15,062 nucleotides of DNA from NCBI GenBank assembly GCA_000434935.1, contig FR882182.1:73335-88396 (forward strand), given 5' to 3'. Numbering within the stretch: position 1 is the first letter of the stretch; each line of letters opens with the position of its first letter. Below the pieces are notes generated by a model. That model ran no database searches. It had not been told where the DNA came from and worked only from the letters and a program-made list of their open reading frames with translations. The position numbers were made by a program, and so were the translations under genes. Shown in pieces: positions 1-8,013 of the stretch. This DNA comes from Bacteroides sp. CAG:709 (GTDB lineage: Bacteria; Bacteroidota; Bacteroidia; Bacteroidales; UBA932).

Positions 1-816
1 GTTCAGACGGCAGGAGAGTCTTTGTGTGCCAATGCTTATATATCATCGTCTGCGACCAAGACCGTGTATGAGATTGGAAACTATGGCGAAAAAGCGGGTA
101 CGAAGGTTTCGTGGAGCGATGCAGAGTCTTTCAATGCATATTATGATGGCGGGGCGTCTCCTGTCATCTTCAGCAAAACGGCTGCAGGCACGTCGTTCAC
201 TGCAGAGTCCGTTCCGGATGGAGTTTCCGTATCGACCCTGTTTACAGGCTTGTACGGCTCTGCTGCCACATTGAACTCCGAAGGGAAAATCGACATTGAC
301 TTCAGCAAGCAGGATGGCGAAGTGGATAACCTTTCCGCCTACGACGTCATGACCGCGACGTCTGAACTGAAAGAGGGTGCTCTCTCGTTTGCGTTCAAGC
401 ATAACTGTGCTATACTTCGTCTGAAGTGTGTGAATCATACTGCCAATGCGGCAAATCGGGTTGTGTTGGATTTTGCAAAGGCACAGGTGAGTGAGGATTT
501 CGGCAATGCCGGGTTTGATTCGAGCAGCAAGTTTTGGATCAGGCTTTCGATTAATCTTGAGACACCTGCAGAGAAAGGCTCCTCGGAATATGGTAAAGGT
601 TCTGTAGGCTACAGGTATGTTATGGTTCCTGCTATGAATTATTTGGCTTCTATGCCTGAAGGTCTTGGGACAGGTAGTTCTTATGATCCATTTATGACAT
701 TTCATAGGAGGATTGATTTTTACGCTACCAAGTATATAGAGGCGGGCAAAGTTTATGATGTTATGTGCGAATGCGGTGTTGAGCAAGGAGAAGACGGCGG
801 TATTTGGGGTGACTAA
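1..816 (+). CDS. Fimbrillin-like surface protein, C-terminal part (5' end outside window)
   Basis: The reading frame is open from the first base, so this is the last roughly 271 residues of a longer protein whose signal peptide or lipobox lies upstream. Near the left edge is an ANAYISSS segment resembling the ANCYIV-type motif of Bacteroidales fimbrillin-like (Mfa/FimA-type) proteins. The middle has DVMTAT followed by a stretch ending in LSFAFKHNCAILRL, the family's usual 'F.H..a.l' strand. Near the end, YIEAGKVYDVMCE resembles the C-terminal IxAGKxYxV strand. The expected role is a secreted pilus subunit or cell-surface adhesin, exported as a lipoprotein and polymerised outside the cell; this rests on family resemblance. 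Composition is Ser/Gly/Thr-rich and suits an extracellular beta protein. A TTG at 22 could be taken as a start but is internal. The stop is followed by about 400 bases of repeat-rich non-coding DNA. Another Bacteroidales beta-sandwich adhesin family is the main alternative. Confidence 0.65.
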   Translation, partial: VQTAGESLCANAYISSSATKTVYEIGNYGEKAGTKVSWSDAESFNAYYDGGASPVIFSKTAAGTSFTAESVPDGVSVSTLFTGLYGSAATLNSEGKIDIDFSKQDGEVDNLSAYDVMTATSELKEGALSFAFKHNCAILRLKCVNHTANAANRVVLDFAKAQVSEDFGNAGFDSSSKFWIRLSINLETPAEKGSSEYGKGSVGYRYVMVPAMNYLASMPEGLGTGSSYDPFMTFHRRIDFYATKYIEAGKVYDVMCECGVEQGEDGGIWGD

Positions 817-890
817 GCAAGTTTTGGAAGCAAGCGTCGCGTATGGCTGGTTGCGTGGCTATGAACTGCGGCAGGTTTGGACGCTGTGAA

Positions 891-936
891 GTGTGATGTG
901 TGACGTGTTCGTGTGACGTATCCGTGTTCGTGGTTT
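891..936. repeat. Short GT-rich tandem repeat, about 13-base period
   Basis: GTGTGACGT occurs at 898-906 and again at 911-919. The full units are GTGTGACGTGTTC and GTGTGACGTATCC, followed by a decayed GTGTTCGTGG and preceded by GTGTGATGT. This gives about 2.5 to 3 degenerate copies. It may be simple slippage sequence; no function is evident. Confidence 0.45.
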
Positions 937-964
937 CCTGTATATGACGTGAAGAGGAGTGTTG

Positions 965-1079
965 GGGTGTGGCGCGTAATAACCTGGTGTTTAGTGCGTT
1001 AAGCATTTTCAGAGTTGAAGGTTCTGTAACTCTGAAAATGCTTAATCTGTTCATAGTCAATCAGTAACGCGCCACACCC
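965..1079. repeat. Nested inverted-repeat element (115 bases), MITE- or REP-like
   Basis: The outer arms are perfect 13-base inverted repeats: GGGTGTGGCGCGT at 965-977 and its complement at 1067-1079. Inside is a second, perfect 18-base inverted repeat, TTAAGCATTTTCAGAGTT at 999-1016 and its complement at 1028-1045, around an 11-base loop (1017-1027). The 20-21 base segments between inner and outer arms pair poorly. The right end is followed by six A residues (1080-1085) rather than a T-run, so it does not look like a normal terminator for the upstream gene. No clear target-site duplication is visible. Terminal inverted repeats plus an internal palindrome suggest a non-autonomous mobile or repetitive extragenic element. 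A structured 3' UTR is the alternative. Confidence 0.75.
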
Positions 1080-1099
1080 AAAAAACCATCTGTCAATCC

Positions 1100-1144
1100 A
1101 TTCAACCCAGATTCAAACCTGGATTCAAACCCATATTCAACCCA
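1100..1144. repeat. Degenerate 12-base tandem repeat, four copies
   Basis: Four consecutive units begin with ATTCAA: 1100-1110 (ATTCAACCCAG), 1111-1122 (ATTCAAACCTGG), 1123-1134 (ATTCAAACCCAT) and 1135-1144 (ATTCAACCCA). Units are 10 to 12 bases, and the change from CCC to ACC/ACCC accounts for the length variation. The array lies just downstream of the nested palindrome and about 70 bases upstream of the lgt promoter box. It could be binding-site iteration or simple slippage. Confidence 0.6.
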
Positions 1145-1215
1145 CGCCAAGATGAATACACGAGTGAAATAAATAGAAATCCATACCGCCATTACTGCAG
1201 TTCGGAAAATATACG

Positions 1216-1223
1216 TAACTTTG
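1216..1223 (+). promoter_or_regulatory. Bacteroidetes-type -7 promoter box for lgt
   Basis: TAACTTTG is an exact match to the TANNTTTG -7 element of Bacteroidetes promoters. A -33 TTTG is not clearly present at the expected distance; the nearest partial match is ACTG at 1194-1197. If used, transcription would begin about 1228-1232, downstream of the TTG at 1221, which argues against that TTG as the lgt start codon. Confidence 0.5.
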
Positions 1224-1247
1224 TATGACAGTAATGGTTATACGTAT

Positions 1248-2129
1248 ATGTTCGAAATGTTATTCGTCCACTGGCATGTGGACCCGGTTCTTTTTCATAT
1301 AGGCTCGTTCGGGCTCAGATGGTATTCGCTTCTGTTCGTGGCGGGATTCATATTGGGCTGGTTCATATTCCGATGGTTCTTCAGAAGAGAAGGAATCTCC
1401 GAAAATCTGCTGGACTCATTGCTATATACATTGTTGATAGGCACCATCGTGGGTGCCAGACTCGGACATTGCATCTTCTATCAGCCTGAATACTATTTCG
1501 GCAGCTTGCATGGATTCCTGGAAATATTCATGCCTTGGAAAGGAGGACTTGCAAGCCATGGCGGTACCATTGTACTGTTCTTTGCAATGCTCTGGTACGC
1601 ACACCATTACGGCAGGAAAAACAACTTCGACTTCGTGTGGCTCATGGATCACCTCTGCATTGCGGTAGCATTTGCCGGAGCATTCATCCGTTTTGGAAAC
1701 CTCATGAACTCAGAGATTTACGGAGACGTGACCACTCTTCCTTGGGGCTTCATCTTCGACCTGAGGGGCGAAACCGAACCTAAACATCCTACCCAGATTT
1801 ACGAGGCATTGAGCTACCTGATTCTCGGTATCGTGCTCCTGAGCATGTATAAGTTCAATCTGAAGAAGATTTATCGCGGAACATTCATCGGCATATTCTT
1901 CATCGTATGTTTCGGCATGCGCTTCCTCATAGAGTTCATCAAGGAACCTCAGGTAGCATTCGAGGACAACATGGTCCTCAATATGGGACAGATTCTCAGC
2001 ATTCCGTTCATCCTCATCGGCATAGGATTCCTGGTTTATGCATTCGTCAGAAAACAGCCGGCGGAGGCTGTCATTCCTGTGCAGAACCATAAAAAACCTG
2101 CCACGCATTACGCAAAACCTCTGGCATAA
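1248..2129 (+). CDS. lgt: Prolipoprotein diacylglyceryl transferase
   Basis: Lgt is an inner-membrane enzyme that moves diacylglycerol from phosphatidylglycerol to the lipobox cysteine of prelipoproteins, the first step of lipoprotein maturation. The 293-residue product is strongly hydrophobic with about seven membrane segments. Family landmarks visible are GARLGH (69-74), SHGG containing the conserved His (H104), the Lgt signature RFGNLMNSEIYG (148-159), KHPTQIYE (179-186) and RFLIEFIKEP near the end. The start is uncertain. A TTG at 1221 is in frame but overlaps the promoter box, so ATG 1248 is preferred; ATG 1257 (MLFVHWHVDP) is equally plausible because Lgt proteins usually begin just before a WxxxP-type segment. 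The gene appears to stand alone, with non-coding DNA on both sides. Its substrates plausibly include the adaptor and GldH-like lipoproteins encoded further along. Confidence 0.95.
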   Translation: MFEMLFVHWHVDPVLFHIGSFGLRWYSLLFVAGFILGWFIFRWFFRREGISENLLDSLLYTLLIGTIVGARLGHCIFYQPEYYFGSLHGFLEIFMPWKGGLASHGGTIVLFFAMLWYAHHYGRKNNFDFVWLMDHLCIAVAFAGAFIRFGNLMNSEIYGDVTTLPWGFIFDLRGETEPKHPTQIYEALSYLILGIVLLSMYKFNLKKIYRGTFIGIFFIVCFGMRFLIEFIKEPQVAFEDNMVLNMGQILSIPFILIGIGFLVYAFVRKQPAEAVIPVQNHKKPATHYAKPLA

Positions 2130-2160
2130 CGGTATTCTTGTAACGTTTAGAACATGCTTT

Positions 2161-2198
2161 ATTGTCTAAAAAGCTCTAAAAGTGGAGTTTTAGATAAT
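2161..2198. terminator. Hairpin downstream of lgt, possible terminator
   Basis: ATTGTCTAAAA (2161-2171) pairs with TTTTAGATAAT (2188-2198) over 11 positions with one G-T wobble. After a two-base bulge the stem continues with 2174-2178 against 2183-2187. The stem is AT-rich and not followed directly by a T-run (a T-run comes at 2219-2224), so a terminator is plausible but not proven. A protein-binding palindrome in front of the efflux operon is the alternative. Confidence 0.4.
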
Positions 2199-2311
2199 AA
2201 TATATATACTTATTGTCATTTTTTGAACATTTTTCGGCTTGGTATTTGCACCATGCCGCGCCGTTGATATTAATAGTAGGTTGAAAATAAATAATTATTA
2301 GAGTTTAAATT

Positions 2312-3802
2312 ATGAATAGAATCTTTCCGAGATTACTGCTGGTTGCAGCCTCGGTGATGATGTCCCTGAATGCCGTGGCGCAAGAAGCGGACAGTTCGCA
2401 GACCAAGACGGTCATCACATTGGATGAAGCACTGAAGATAGCGTTGAGCGAAAACGCGTCTGTTCAGGTGGCAGACAAAGAAATCGAACGCTCCGGATAT
2501 GCCAAGAAGGGGACTTACGCATCTCTTTTCCCGCAGATTGATCTTACAGGATCATTCCAGAGAACAATCAAGAAACAGGTGATGTATATGGATATGGACA
2601 TGAGCAGCATCATGGGCGGCGGGTCATCGGACGGTGACGGCGGCACAGGAGGCACTACCGACTCAGGCTCCACGGATTCCGGCTCTACTGACAGCTCGAA
2701 GCCAAGCTTCCCTACCGGCGGCGGCATCGAAGTGGGCAGATGGAACACATGGAACGCAGGAATCTCCGCCAACATGCCGATCATCAATGCCCAGCTTTGG
2801 AAAAGCCTGAAAATTTCAGGACAGAACGTGGAACTTGCCGTGGAAAAGGCCCGCTCGTCACGTCTGGACATGGTTACACAGGTGAAGCAGTCATTCTACG
2901 CCGTGCTTCTCGCCAAGGAAGCCCTCGACGTATACAAGAGCGTCTATGACAATGCCGTAAAGAACTTCGAGCAGACCCGGATGCGTTACAATGCGCAGAA
3001 GGCATCTGAACTTGACTTCACCAGAGCCAAATCTACCGTGGCCAATGCCATTCCTAACGTATATAACGCTGAAAGCTCCGTAATCCTCGCATTGTGGCAA
3101 CTGAAAGCCGTCATGGGCGTGGACCTGGACCAGGACATCGACGTGGCAGGCGAACTCGCTGACTACTCCGACGCCATGATGACGGACAGCTACGGTTCGG
3201 AATCATTGAAACTTGACTACAACACGACAATGCGCCAGCTTGCAATCCAGGCCGAACAGCTTGCCGAGACAGTCAGACTTCAGAAATATGCGTACATCCC
3301 GACATTGGGCCTCGGATTCTCGTTCAGCATGAACGCCATGACCAATGACTTCAAGTTCAGCGACTACAAATGGACCCCGTATTCTTACGTAGGTCTCAGC
3401 CTCAATATTCCCATCTTCTCCGGCGGCAAGCGCTACAACGACGTCCGCCAGGCGAAAGTCCAGGCTTCGGAACTGGCCATCCAGATCAATGATACCGAAC
3501 GTCAGCTCAAGATAGCTATCCGTCAGTATCTCAATACGATGGAGACCAAGATGAAGAGCTATGCGGCAGCACAGGAAGCTGTGGAAACCGCACAGAAAGC
3601 ATACGATATCGCCACCCAGTCCTACAATGTAGGCCGCAGCACCATCACTGAACTCAATGATGCACAGCTGGCGCTTACACAGGCCAAGCTCGGCGTATCG
3701 CAGAGCGTATATGAATATGTCGTAGCGAAATCCAACCTAGAAAAGATTCTCGGCCATGATTTTATCGACGAGGACGGAAATGTGGACCTTGACAACAGAT
3801 AA
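2312..3802 (+). CDS. TolC-like outer-membrane efflux channel
   Basis: This is the outer-membrane component of a tripartite RND efflux system, forming the trimeric channel through which substrates leave the cell. The 496-residue product has a signal peptide (basic start, hydrophobic core at 8-19, cleavage near AVAQ at 21-24). Two OEP-type repeats follow: the first starts at VITLDEALKIALSENASVQ (34-52), the second around YIPTLGLGFSFS, with the family's PIFSGGKRYNDVRQAK and a final helix carrying YNVGRSTITELNDAQLALTQAK. Residues 101-138 form a Gly/Ser/Asp/Thr-rich insert (GGGSSDGDGGTGG, then TDSGS-type repeats) beside the first beta region, probably an extracellular loop. The adaptor gene starts six bases after the stop and the pump follows, so the three are almost certainly one operon. 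Substrate cannot be read from the sequence. Confidence 0.93.
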   Translation: MNRIFPRLLLVAASVMMSLNAVAQEADSSQTKTVITLDEALKIALSENASVQVADKEIERSGYAKKGTYASLFPQIDLTGSFQRTIKKQVMYMDMDMSSIMGGGSSDGDGGTGGTTDSGSTDSGSTDSSKPSFPTGGGIEVGRWNTWNAGISANMPIINAQLWKSLKISGQNVELAVEKARSSRLDMVTQVKQSFYAVLLAKEALDVYKSVYDNAVKNFEQTRMRYNAQKASELDFTRAKSTVANAIPNVYNAESSVILALWQLKAVMGVDLDQDIDVAGELADYSDAMMTDSYGSESLKLDYNTTMRQLAIQAEQLAETVRLQKYAYIPTLGLGFSFSMNAMTNDFKFSDYKWTPYSYVGLSLNIPIFSGGKRYNDVRQAKVQASELAIQINDTERQLKIAIRQYLNTMETKMKSYAAAQEAVETAQKAYDIATQSYNVGRSTITELNDAQLALTQAKLGVSQSVYEYVVAKSNLEKILGHDFIDEDGNVDLDNR

Positions 3803-3808
3803 TAAGAA

Positions 3809-4840
3809 ATGAAAAATATGAACGTTAGAACTATCATTTACGTGGCTGCTGCTGTGATGGCAGTAAGCTGCGGAAACAACAACTCCAAGACGGCAGAGCA
3901 GCCGCAGGCAGCAGAAGTAAGACTGCCTAATGTTACAATTATGGCTGCATCTTATAAGGATGTCCCTCAGTCAGATGTATATACAGCCAATGTAGAGGCA
4001 TACGCGAAGAACAACATTGCACCGCAGAGCCCTTCCAGAATCCAGAAAATTTATGTTGAGGTAGGCGATTTCGTGCGTGCAGGGCAGATTGTAGCGAAGA
4101 TGGACGAGGTCAGCCTCAACCAGTCAAAGCTTTCCATGGCCAATGATTCATTGGAATACAGCCGTATCAAGAAACTGTACGAGCAGGGCGGCGTTTCCAA
4201 GTCGGATTTCGATGCTATGGAGCTGAAATACAATGTTACCCGCAGCCAGTATCAGAACCTTCTGGAGAACACCATTCTCCGTTCACCTGTGTCAGGCGTC
4301 ATTACGGCGAGAAATTATGACCAGGGCGACATGTACGGCGGGTCACCTATATATGTAGTGGAGCAGATTACTCCGGTCAAGCTTTACGTCGGAATCTCCG
4401 AGATGGACTATACCAGGGTAAAGAAAAATGATACAGTAACATTGACAGCAGACGCTCTCCCGGGAAAGACCTTCACCGGCCGCATTGCCAGGATTTATCC
4501 TACCATTGATGCTGCTACCCATACATTTACGGCAGAGGTCAATGTTGCCAACAGCGACCGTCTCCTCAGGCCGGGCATGTATGCCCGCGTAACCGTGAAC
4601 TTCGGCAGCAACCACAGCATTGTCGTACCTGACGACTGCGTCGTGAAGCAGCAGGGTTCAGGCGTGAGGTCAGTATTCGTTCTTCAGGCGGACAACACCG
4701 TGAAAGAGATTGTCGTAACTCTCGGCCGTCATTTTGGAACAGAGTATGAAATTCTTTCAGGTATCGCAGAAGGAGACAATGTTGTCGTGAAGGGACAGGC
4801 CAGCCTCAAGAACGGTTCCAAGGTCAATGTCCAGAAATAA
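3809..4840 (+). CDS. RND efflux periplasmic adaptor (membrane fusion protein), lipoprotein
   Basis: This is the adaptor that joins the inner-membrane pump to the outer-membrane channel. The 343-residue protein begins with a lipoprotein signal; AVSC at 18-21 makes Cys21 the likely lipidated residue, anchoring the protein by its N-terminus. A lipoyl/biotinyl-type half motif, IQKIYVEVGDFVRAGQIVAKMD (78-99), is followed by a short alpha-hairpin (LEYSRIKKLYEQGGVSKSDFD region, 115-135). The second half motif is NTILRSPVSGVITARNYDQGD (154-173). The beta-barrel and membrane-proximal domains follow, with RLLRPGMYARVTV and VVPDDCVV segments. Length and layout match HlyD/AcrA-family adaptors. ATG 3818 (the fourth codon) is a less likely alternative start. 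It lies between the channel gene (six bases upstream) and the pump gene (36 bases downstream). Confidence 0.93.
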   Translation: MKNMNVRTIIYVAAAVMAVSCGNNNSKTAEQPQAAEVRLPNVTIMAASYKDVPQSDVYTANVEAYAKNNIAPQSPSRIQKIYVEVGDFVRAGQIVAKMDEVSLNQSKLSMANDSLEYSRIKKLYEQGGVSKSDFDAMELKYNVTRSQYQNLLENTILRSPVSGVITARNYDQGDMYGGSPIYVVEQITPVKLYVGISEMDYTRVKKNDTVTLTADALPGKTFTGRIARIYPTIDAATHTFTAEVNVANSDRLLRPGMYARVTVNFGSNHSIVVPDDCVVKQQGSGVRSVFVLQADNTVKEIVVTLGRHFGTEYEILSGIAEGDNVVVKGQASLKNGSKVNVQK

Positions 4841-4876
4841 TCTCCCCGTGGGATAACTTTTTAACAGGAATTATCT

Positions 4877-7800
4877 ATGAGCATATATAGAACAGCGGTG
4901 AATAAACCGGTAACGACTGCATTGCTCTTCGTGGCATTTGCAATCTTCGGTATATTCTCGTTTACGAAAACATCCATAGCCCTGTATCCGGACTTCGATG
5001 CGAACGTCATCCTCGTGATGTCGTCCTATCCGGGTGCCAGTGCGGCTGATATTGAGACGAACCTCACCAAGGTCCTGGAGAACGGACTGAATGGAGTGGC
5101 AGACCTTAAGGATATGACCTCCAAATCCAAGGAGAACATTTCCATCATTACTCTTGAATTCAACTACGGCGTTGAAATTGAGGAAGCTACGAACAATGTC
5201 CGGGACAAGCTGGATATGATCAGTTCCTCATTGCCGGACCAGGCTTCCACGCCTATCATCTTCAAGTTCAGTGCGGATGATATGCCTATCCTCATTCTTT
5301 CAGCGACTGCGGATGAGAGCCTTCCGGGACTGGACAAGATTCTGGATGATAAGGTGACGACACCTCTTTCCAGAGTCAAGGGTGTAGGTACTGTATCAGT
5401 TACAGGTGCACCTACCCGTGAAATTCAGGTGTATTGCGATCCGAACAAGCTCCAGGCTTACGGCTTGTCAATATCCACCGTTTCCAGCATCATTGCTTAT
5501 GAGAACAGGAACATCCCTTCGGGAAGCATTGATGTCGGTTCCGACACTTATTCTTTGCGTATCCAGAAGGAGTTCAAGGACCCTTCCGAGTTGCTGGACA
5601 TTGTTCTTGCCTACAAGAATGGTGATGCTGTGTATCTGAGAGATGTCGCTACCGTAAGGGATGGACAGGAAGAGAAAGAACAGCAGGCAGTTACCAATGG
5701 CAGACGCTCTGCACAGATTGTAATCCAGAAGCAGTCCGGAGCCAATACTGTAAATGTTATCGACGGTGTCAAGAAAGCGCTCACCACTATCGAAGAAACG
5801 CTTCCTACGGATATCAAGATAGAGACTGTCATCGATTCTTCAAGCAATATCAAGAACAGTATCAACTCCTTGAAGGAGACCATCATAATCACTTTCTTGG
5901 TCGTTATGCTGGTGGTATATGTCTTCCTGGGAAGATGGAGAGCCACGTTCATCATCATACTTTCCATCCCTATATCCCTGATGGCATCGCTCGTATATCT
6001 GTTCGCCACGGGCAACACATTGAATGTCATATCGATGTCGGCATTGTCCATCGCGATCGGTATGGTGGTCGACGACTCCATTGTGGCGCTTGAGAACATC
6101 ACGACGCACATTGAACGAGGCGAGAAACCTAAGGAGGCAGCCGTGCATGGTACAGAGGAAGTGGGTATTTCCATTATCGCATCCACATTGACAATGCTCT
6201 GCGTGTTCCTGCCGTTGACCCTTATTTCGGGTATGTCAGGTATCATGTTCCGCCAGCTCGGATGGATCGTCAGCATCATCATGATAGTTTCCGCTCTGGT
6301 TTCGCTCTGTCTGGTACCGATGCTTTGTTCAAGAATGCTCCGTGCTGGCAAGAAGAAGAGCAAACTCCACGATGTGTTGTTTACGCCTATCGACAAGGGT
6401 CTCAATGCTATTTCCGATGGTTACGCCAAGGTTATCAACTGGGCTGTCCGTAACAGGAAGACCGTTATTTTCGGTGCATTCGGTATTTTCGTAGCCGTAC
6501 TGCTTCTCATCGGACCACATATCAAGAATGAGTATTTCCCTCATGCCGACCAGGGCCGTCTGTCAGTATCCATCGAGCTCAATGCCGGTACATCGCAGGA
6601 GGTTACAGGTGAGTTCGCAAGGAAACTGTATGACAGAATCTGTTCAGAAGTTCCTGAAATTCAGATATGTAGCTACACCTTCGGTCAGGCAGACTCTGAT
6701 AACTCGTTCGCAAGTATGCAGACCAACGGCTCCAATATCATTTCGATGAGCATCAACCTCGGAAGTATGGAAAACCGTGAACGTTCTGCCAGTGAGATTG
6801 CCGACATTATCCGTGCTGACCTGCGCGATTACCCTGAAATTCATAAGGGTACCGTAACGGAAGGTATGGGCGGTATGGGTGGCGCTGCTACCGTGGACGT
6901 GGAGATTTACGGATACGACTTCCAGACCACCGACATGATTGCCAATGAACTTCGTGAAAAGATGCTCGCTAATCCTGCATTCGCACAGGTTACCCTCAGC
7001 CGTGACCAGTATACTCCTGAGTATCAGGTAGATTTCGACAGGGTGAAACTTGCTGCAAATGGCCTTAACACCACTGCTGCCGCTGCTGCCGTAAGTGCTG
7101 CAATGAGCGGAACCGTAGGCTCTTACTATAGAGAGGATGGTGAAGAATATGATATCAGAGTACGTTATGCTCCGGGATTCAGAACCAGCATCGAAGACAT
7201 TGAAAATATCATCATTTACAATGGTGCCGGCAATGGAATCCGTATCAAGGACCTCGGCAAGGTAATCGAGACGGAGGTGCCTCCTACCATCGAGCGTAAG
7301 AACAGACAGCGTATGATCAAGGTGTCCGGTGTCATCGACGGCTCGCATGCGATGAGTGATGGTGTGGCTGCTGCAGGACAGGCTATCAAGGATACGGATA
7401 TACCGTCAGAACTTGACGTGGTGATTGCCGGAGACTATGAGGACCAGAAGGATATGTTCACGGACCTTATAACCCTCATGATATTGATTATCATATTGGT
7501 ATACATGGTGATGGCTTCTCAGTTCGAGTCGTTCATGAGTCCGTTCGTGATTATGTTCTCCGTGCCGTTCGCATTTGTCGGTGTGATTCTCGGTCTGTGG
7601 CTGTCCAATACGGCTCTCGGTGTGATGGCGATGATCGGTATATTGATTCTTATCGGTATTGTGGTGAAGAACGGTATCGTGCTCATCGACTACCTCATCC
7701 TTCTGCGTGAGAGGGGAATGGGAATCCTGGATGCTGCTGTAGCTGCTGCCCGTAGCCGTCTGCGTCCTATCCTCATGACCACCCTTACTACCGTGCTCGG

Positions 7801-7999
7801 TATGATTCCTATGGCAATCGGTACAGGTGAAGGATCAGAGATGTGGCGTTCACTCGGTATCACCGTCGCATGGGGTCTTTCCATCTCCACAGTGGTTACA
7901 TTGGTGCTGATTCCTACTATCTACTGCGTCTTCGCAACAAGACAGGAGAAACGCAAGCAGAAGAAACTTGCCAAGAAGGCAGCTGCACTTAACGCATAA
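4877..7999 (+). CDS. RND efflux pump, AcrB/HAE-1 family inner-membrane transporter
   Basis: This 1040-residue proton-driven transporter has the usual two halves, each with a membrane segment, a large periplasmic porter loop and a membrane bundle. The first half carries GMVVDDSIVALENI (395-408), with the adjacent Asp399 and Asp400 that match the Asp407/Asp408 proton-relay pair of E. coli AcrB. In the second half, Lys931 in VVKNGIVLID, the RLRPILMTTLTTVLG segment (961-975) and its Thr969 match AcrB Lys940, Arg971 and Thr978. The relay therefore looks intact and the pump functional. The short YPGASAADIE motif (51-60) suits hydrophobic or amphiphilic efflux (HAE) rather than heavy-metal pumps, although substrate is not determinable. 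A glycine-rich GMGGMGGAA lies at 663-671 in the second porter loop. The C-terminus is a short Lys/Ala-rich cytoplasmic tail. It lies downstream of the channel and adaptor and just before a small PII-like gene. Confidence 0.95.
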   Translation: MSIYRTAVNKPVTTALLFVAFAIFGIFSFTKTSIALYPDFDANVILVMSSYPGASAADIETNLTKVLENGLNGVADLKDMTSKSKENISIITLEFNYGVEIEEATNNVRDKLDMISSSLPDQASTPIIFKFSADDMPILILSATADESLPGLDKILDDKVTTPLSRVKGVGTVSVTGAPTREIQVYCDPNKLQAYGLSISTVSSIIAYENRNIPSGSIDVGSDTYSLRIQKEFKDPSELLDIVLAYKNGDAVYLRDVATVRDGQEEKEQQAVTNGRRSAQIVIQKQSGANTVNVIDGVKKALTTIEETLPTDIKIETVIDSSSNIKNSINSLKETIIITFLVVMLVVYVFLGRWRATFIIILSIPISLMASLVYLFATGNTLNVISMSALSIAIGMVVDDSIVALENITTHIERGEKPKEAAVHGTEEVGISIIASTLTMLCVFLPLTLISGMSGIMFRQLGWIVSIIMIVSALVSLCLVPMLCSRMLRAGKKKSKLHDVLFTPIDKGLNAISDGYAKVINWAVRNRKTVIFGAFGIFVAVLLLIGPHIKNEYFPHADQGRLSVSIELNAGTSQEVTGEFARKLYDRICSEVPEIQICSYTFGQADSDNSFASMQTNGSNIISMSINLGSMENRERSASEIADIIRADLRDYPEIHKGTVTEGMGGMGGAATVDVEIYGYDFQTTDMIANELREKMLANPAFAQVTLSRDQYTPEYQVDFDRVKLAANGLNTTAAAAAVSAAMSGTVGSYYREDGEEYDIRVRYAPGFRTSIEDIENIIIYNGAGNGIRIKDLGKVIETEVPPTIERKNRQRMIKVSGVIDGSHAMSDGVAAAGQAIKDTDIPSELDVVIAGDYEDQKDMFTDLITLMILIIILVYMVMASQFESFMSPFVIMFSVPFAFVGVILGLWLSNTALGVMAMIGILILIGIVVKNGIVLIDYLILLRERGMGILDAAVAAARSRLRPILMTTLTTVLGMIPMAIGTGEGSEMWRSLGITVAWGLSISTVVTLVLIPTIYCVFATRQEKRKQKKLAKKAAALNA

Positions 8000-8013
8000 A
8001 ATATACAGTTACG

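Larger units (their letters stand above)
817..1220. other. Non-coding, repeat-rich intergenic region
   Basis: These 404 bases lie between the fimbrillin-like gene and lgt. I see no convincing gene on either strand. The minus-strand open frame through here runs across the inverted repeats and has no recognisable protein character. The region holds three repeat structures, listed separately, and the likely lgt promoter at its right end. Confidence 0.75.

Noticed and set aside
43..786. A 247-residue minus-strand frame opposite the fimbrillin-like gene
   Set aside because: It is antisense to a frame with clear family character, and its product is Arg/His/Cys/Ile-rich without recognisable motifs.
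761..1060. A 99-residue minus-strand frame through the intergenic region
   Set aside because: It runs across the nested inverted repeat and into the 3' end of the fimbrillin gene, has no domain-like pattern and no credible promoter.
1..1220. Invertible promoter or phase-variation switch controlling the fimbrillin gene
   Set aside because: The inverted repeats lie downstream of the gene, enclose only 89 bases, contain no TANNTTTG box, and no recombinase gene is in the window.
2222..2248. TTTG (2222-2225) and TATTTG (2243-2248) as a promoter for the efflux operon
   Set aside because: The TANN half of the -7 box is not matched (GGTATTTG) and spacing to the -33 TTTG is about 15, shorter than the usual 18-20. 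The operon must have a promoter here, but this one is not supported.
5611..6405. A 264-residue minus-strand frame inside the RND pump gene
   Set aside because: It is the antisense shadow of the conserved transmembrane coding sequence and has no independent signal.
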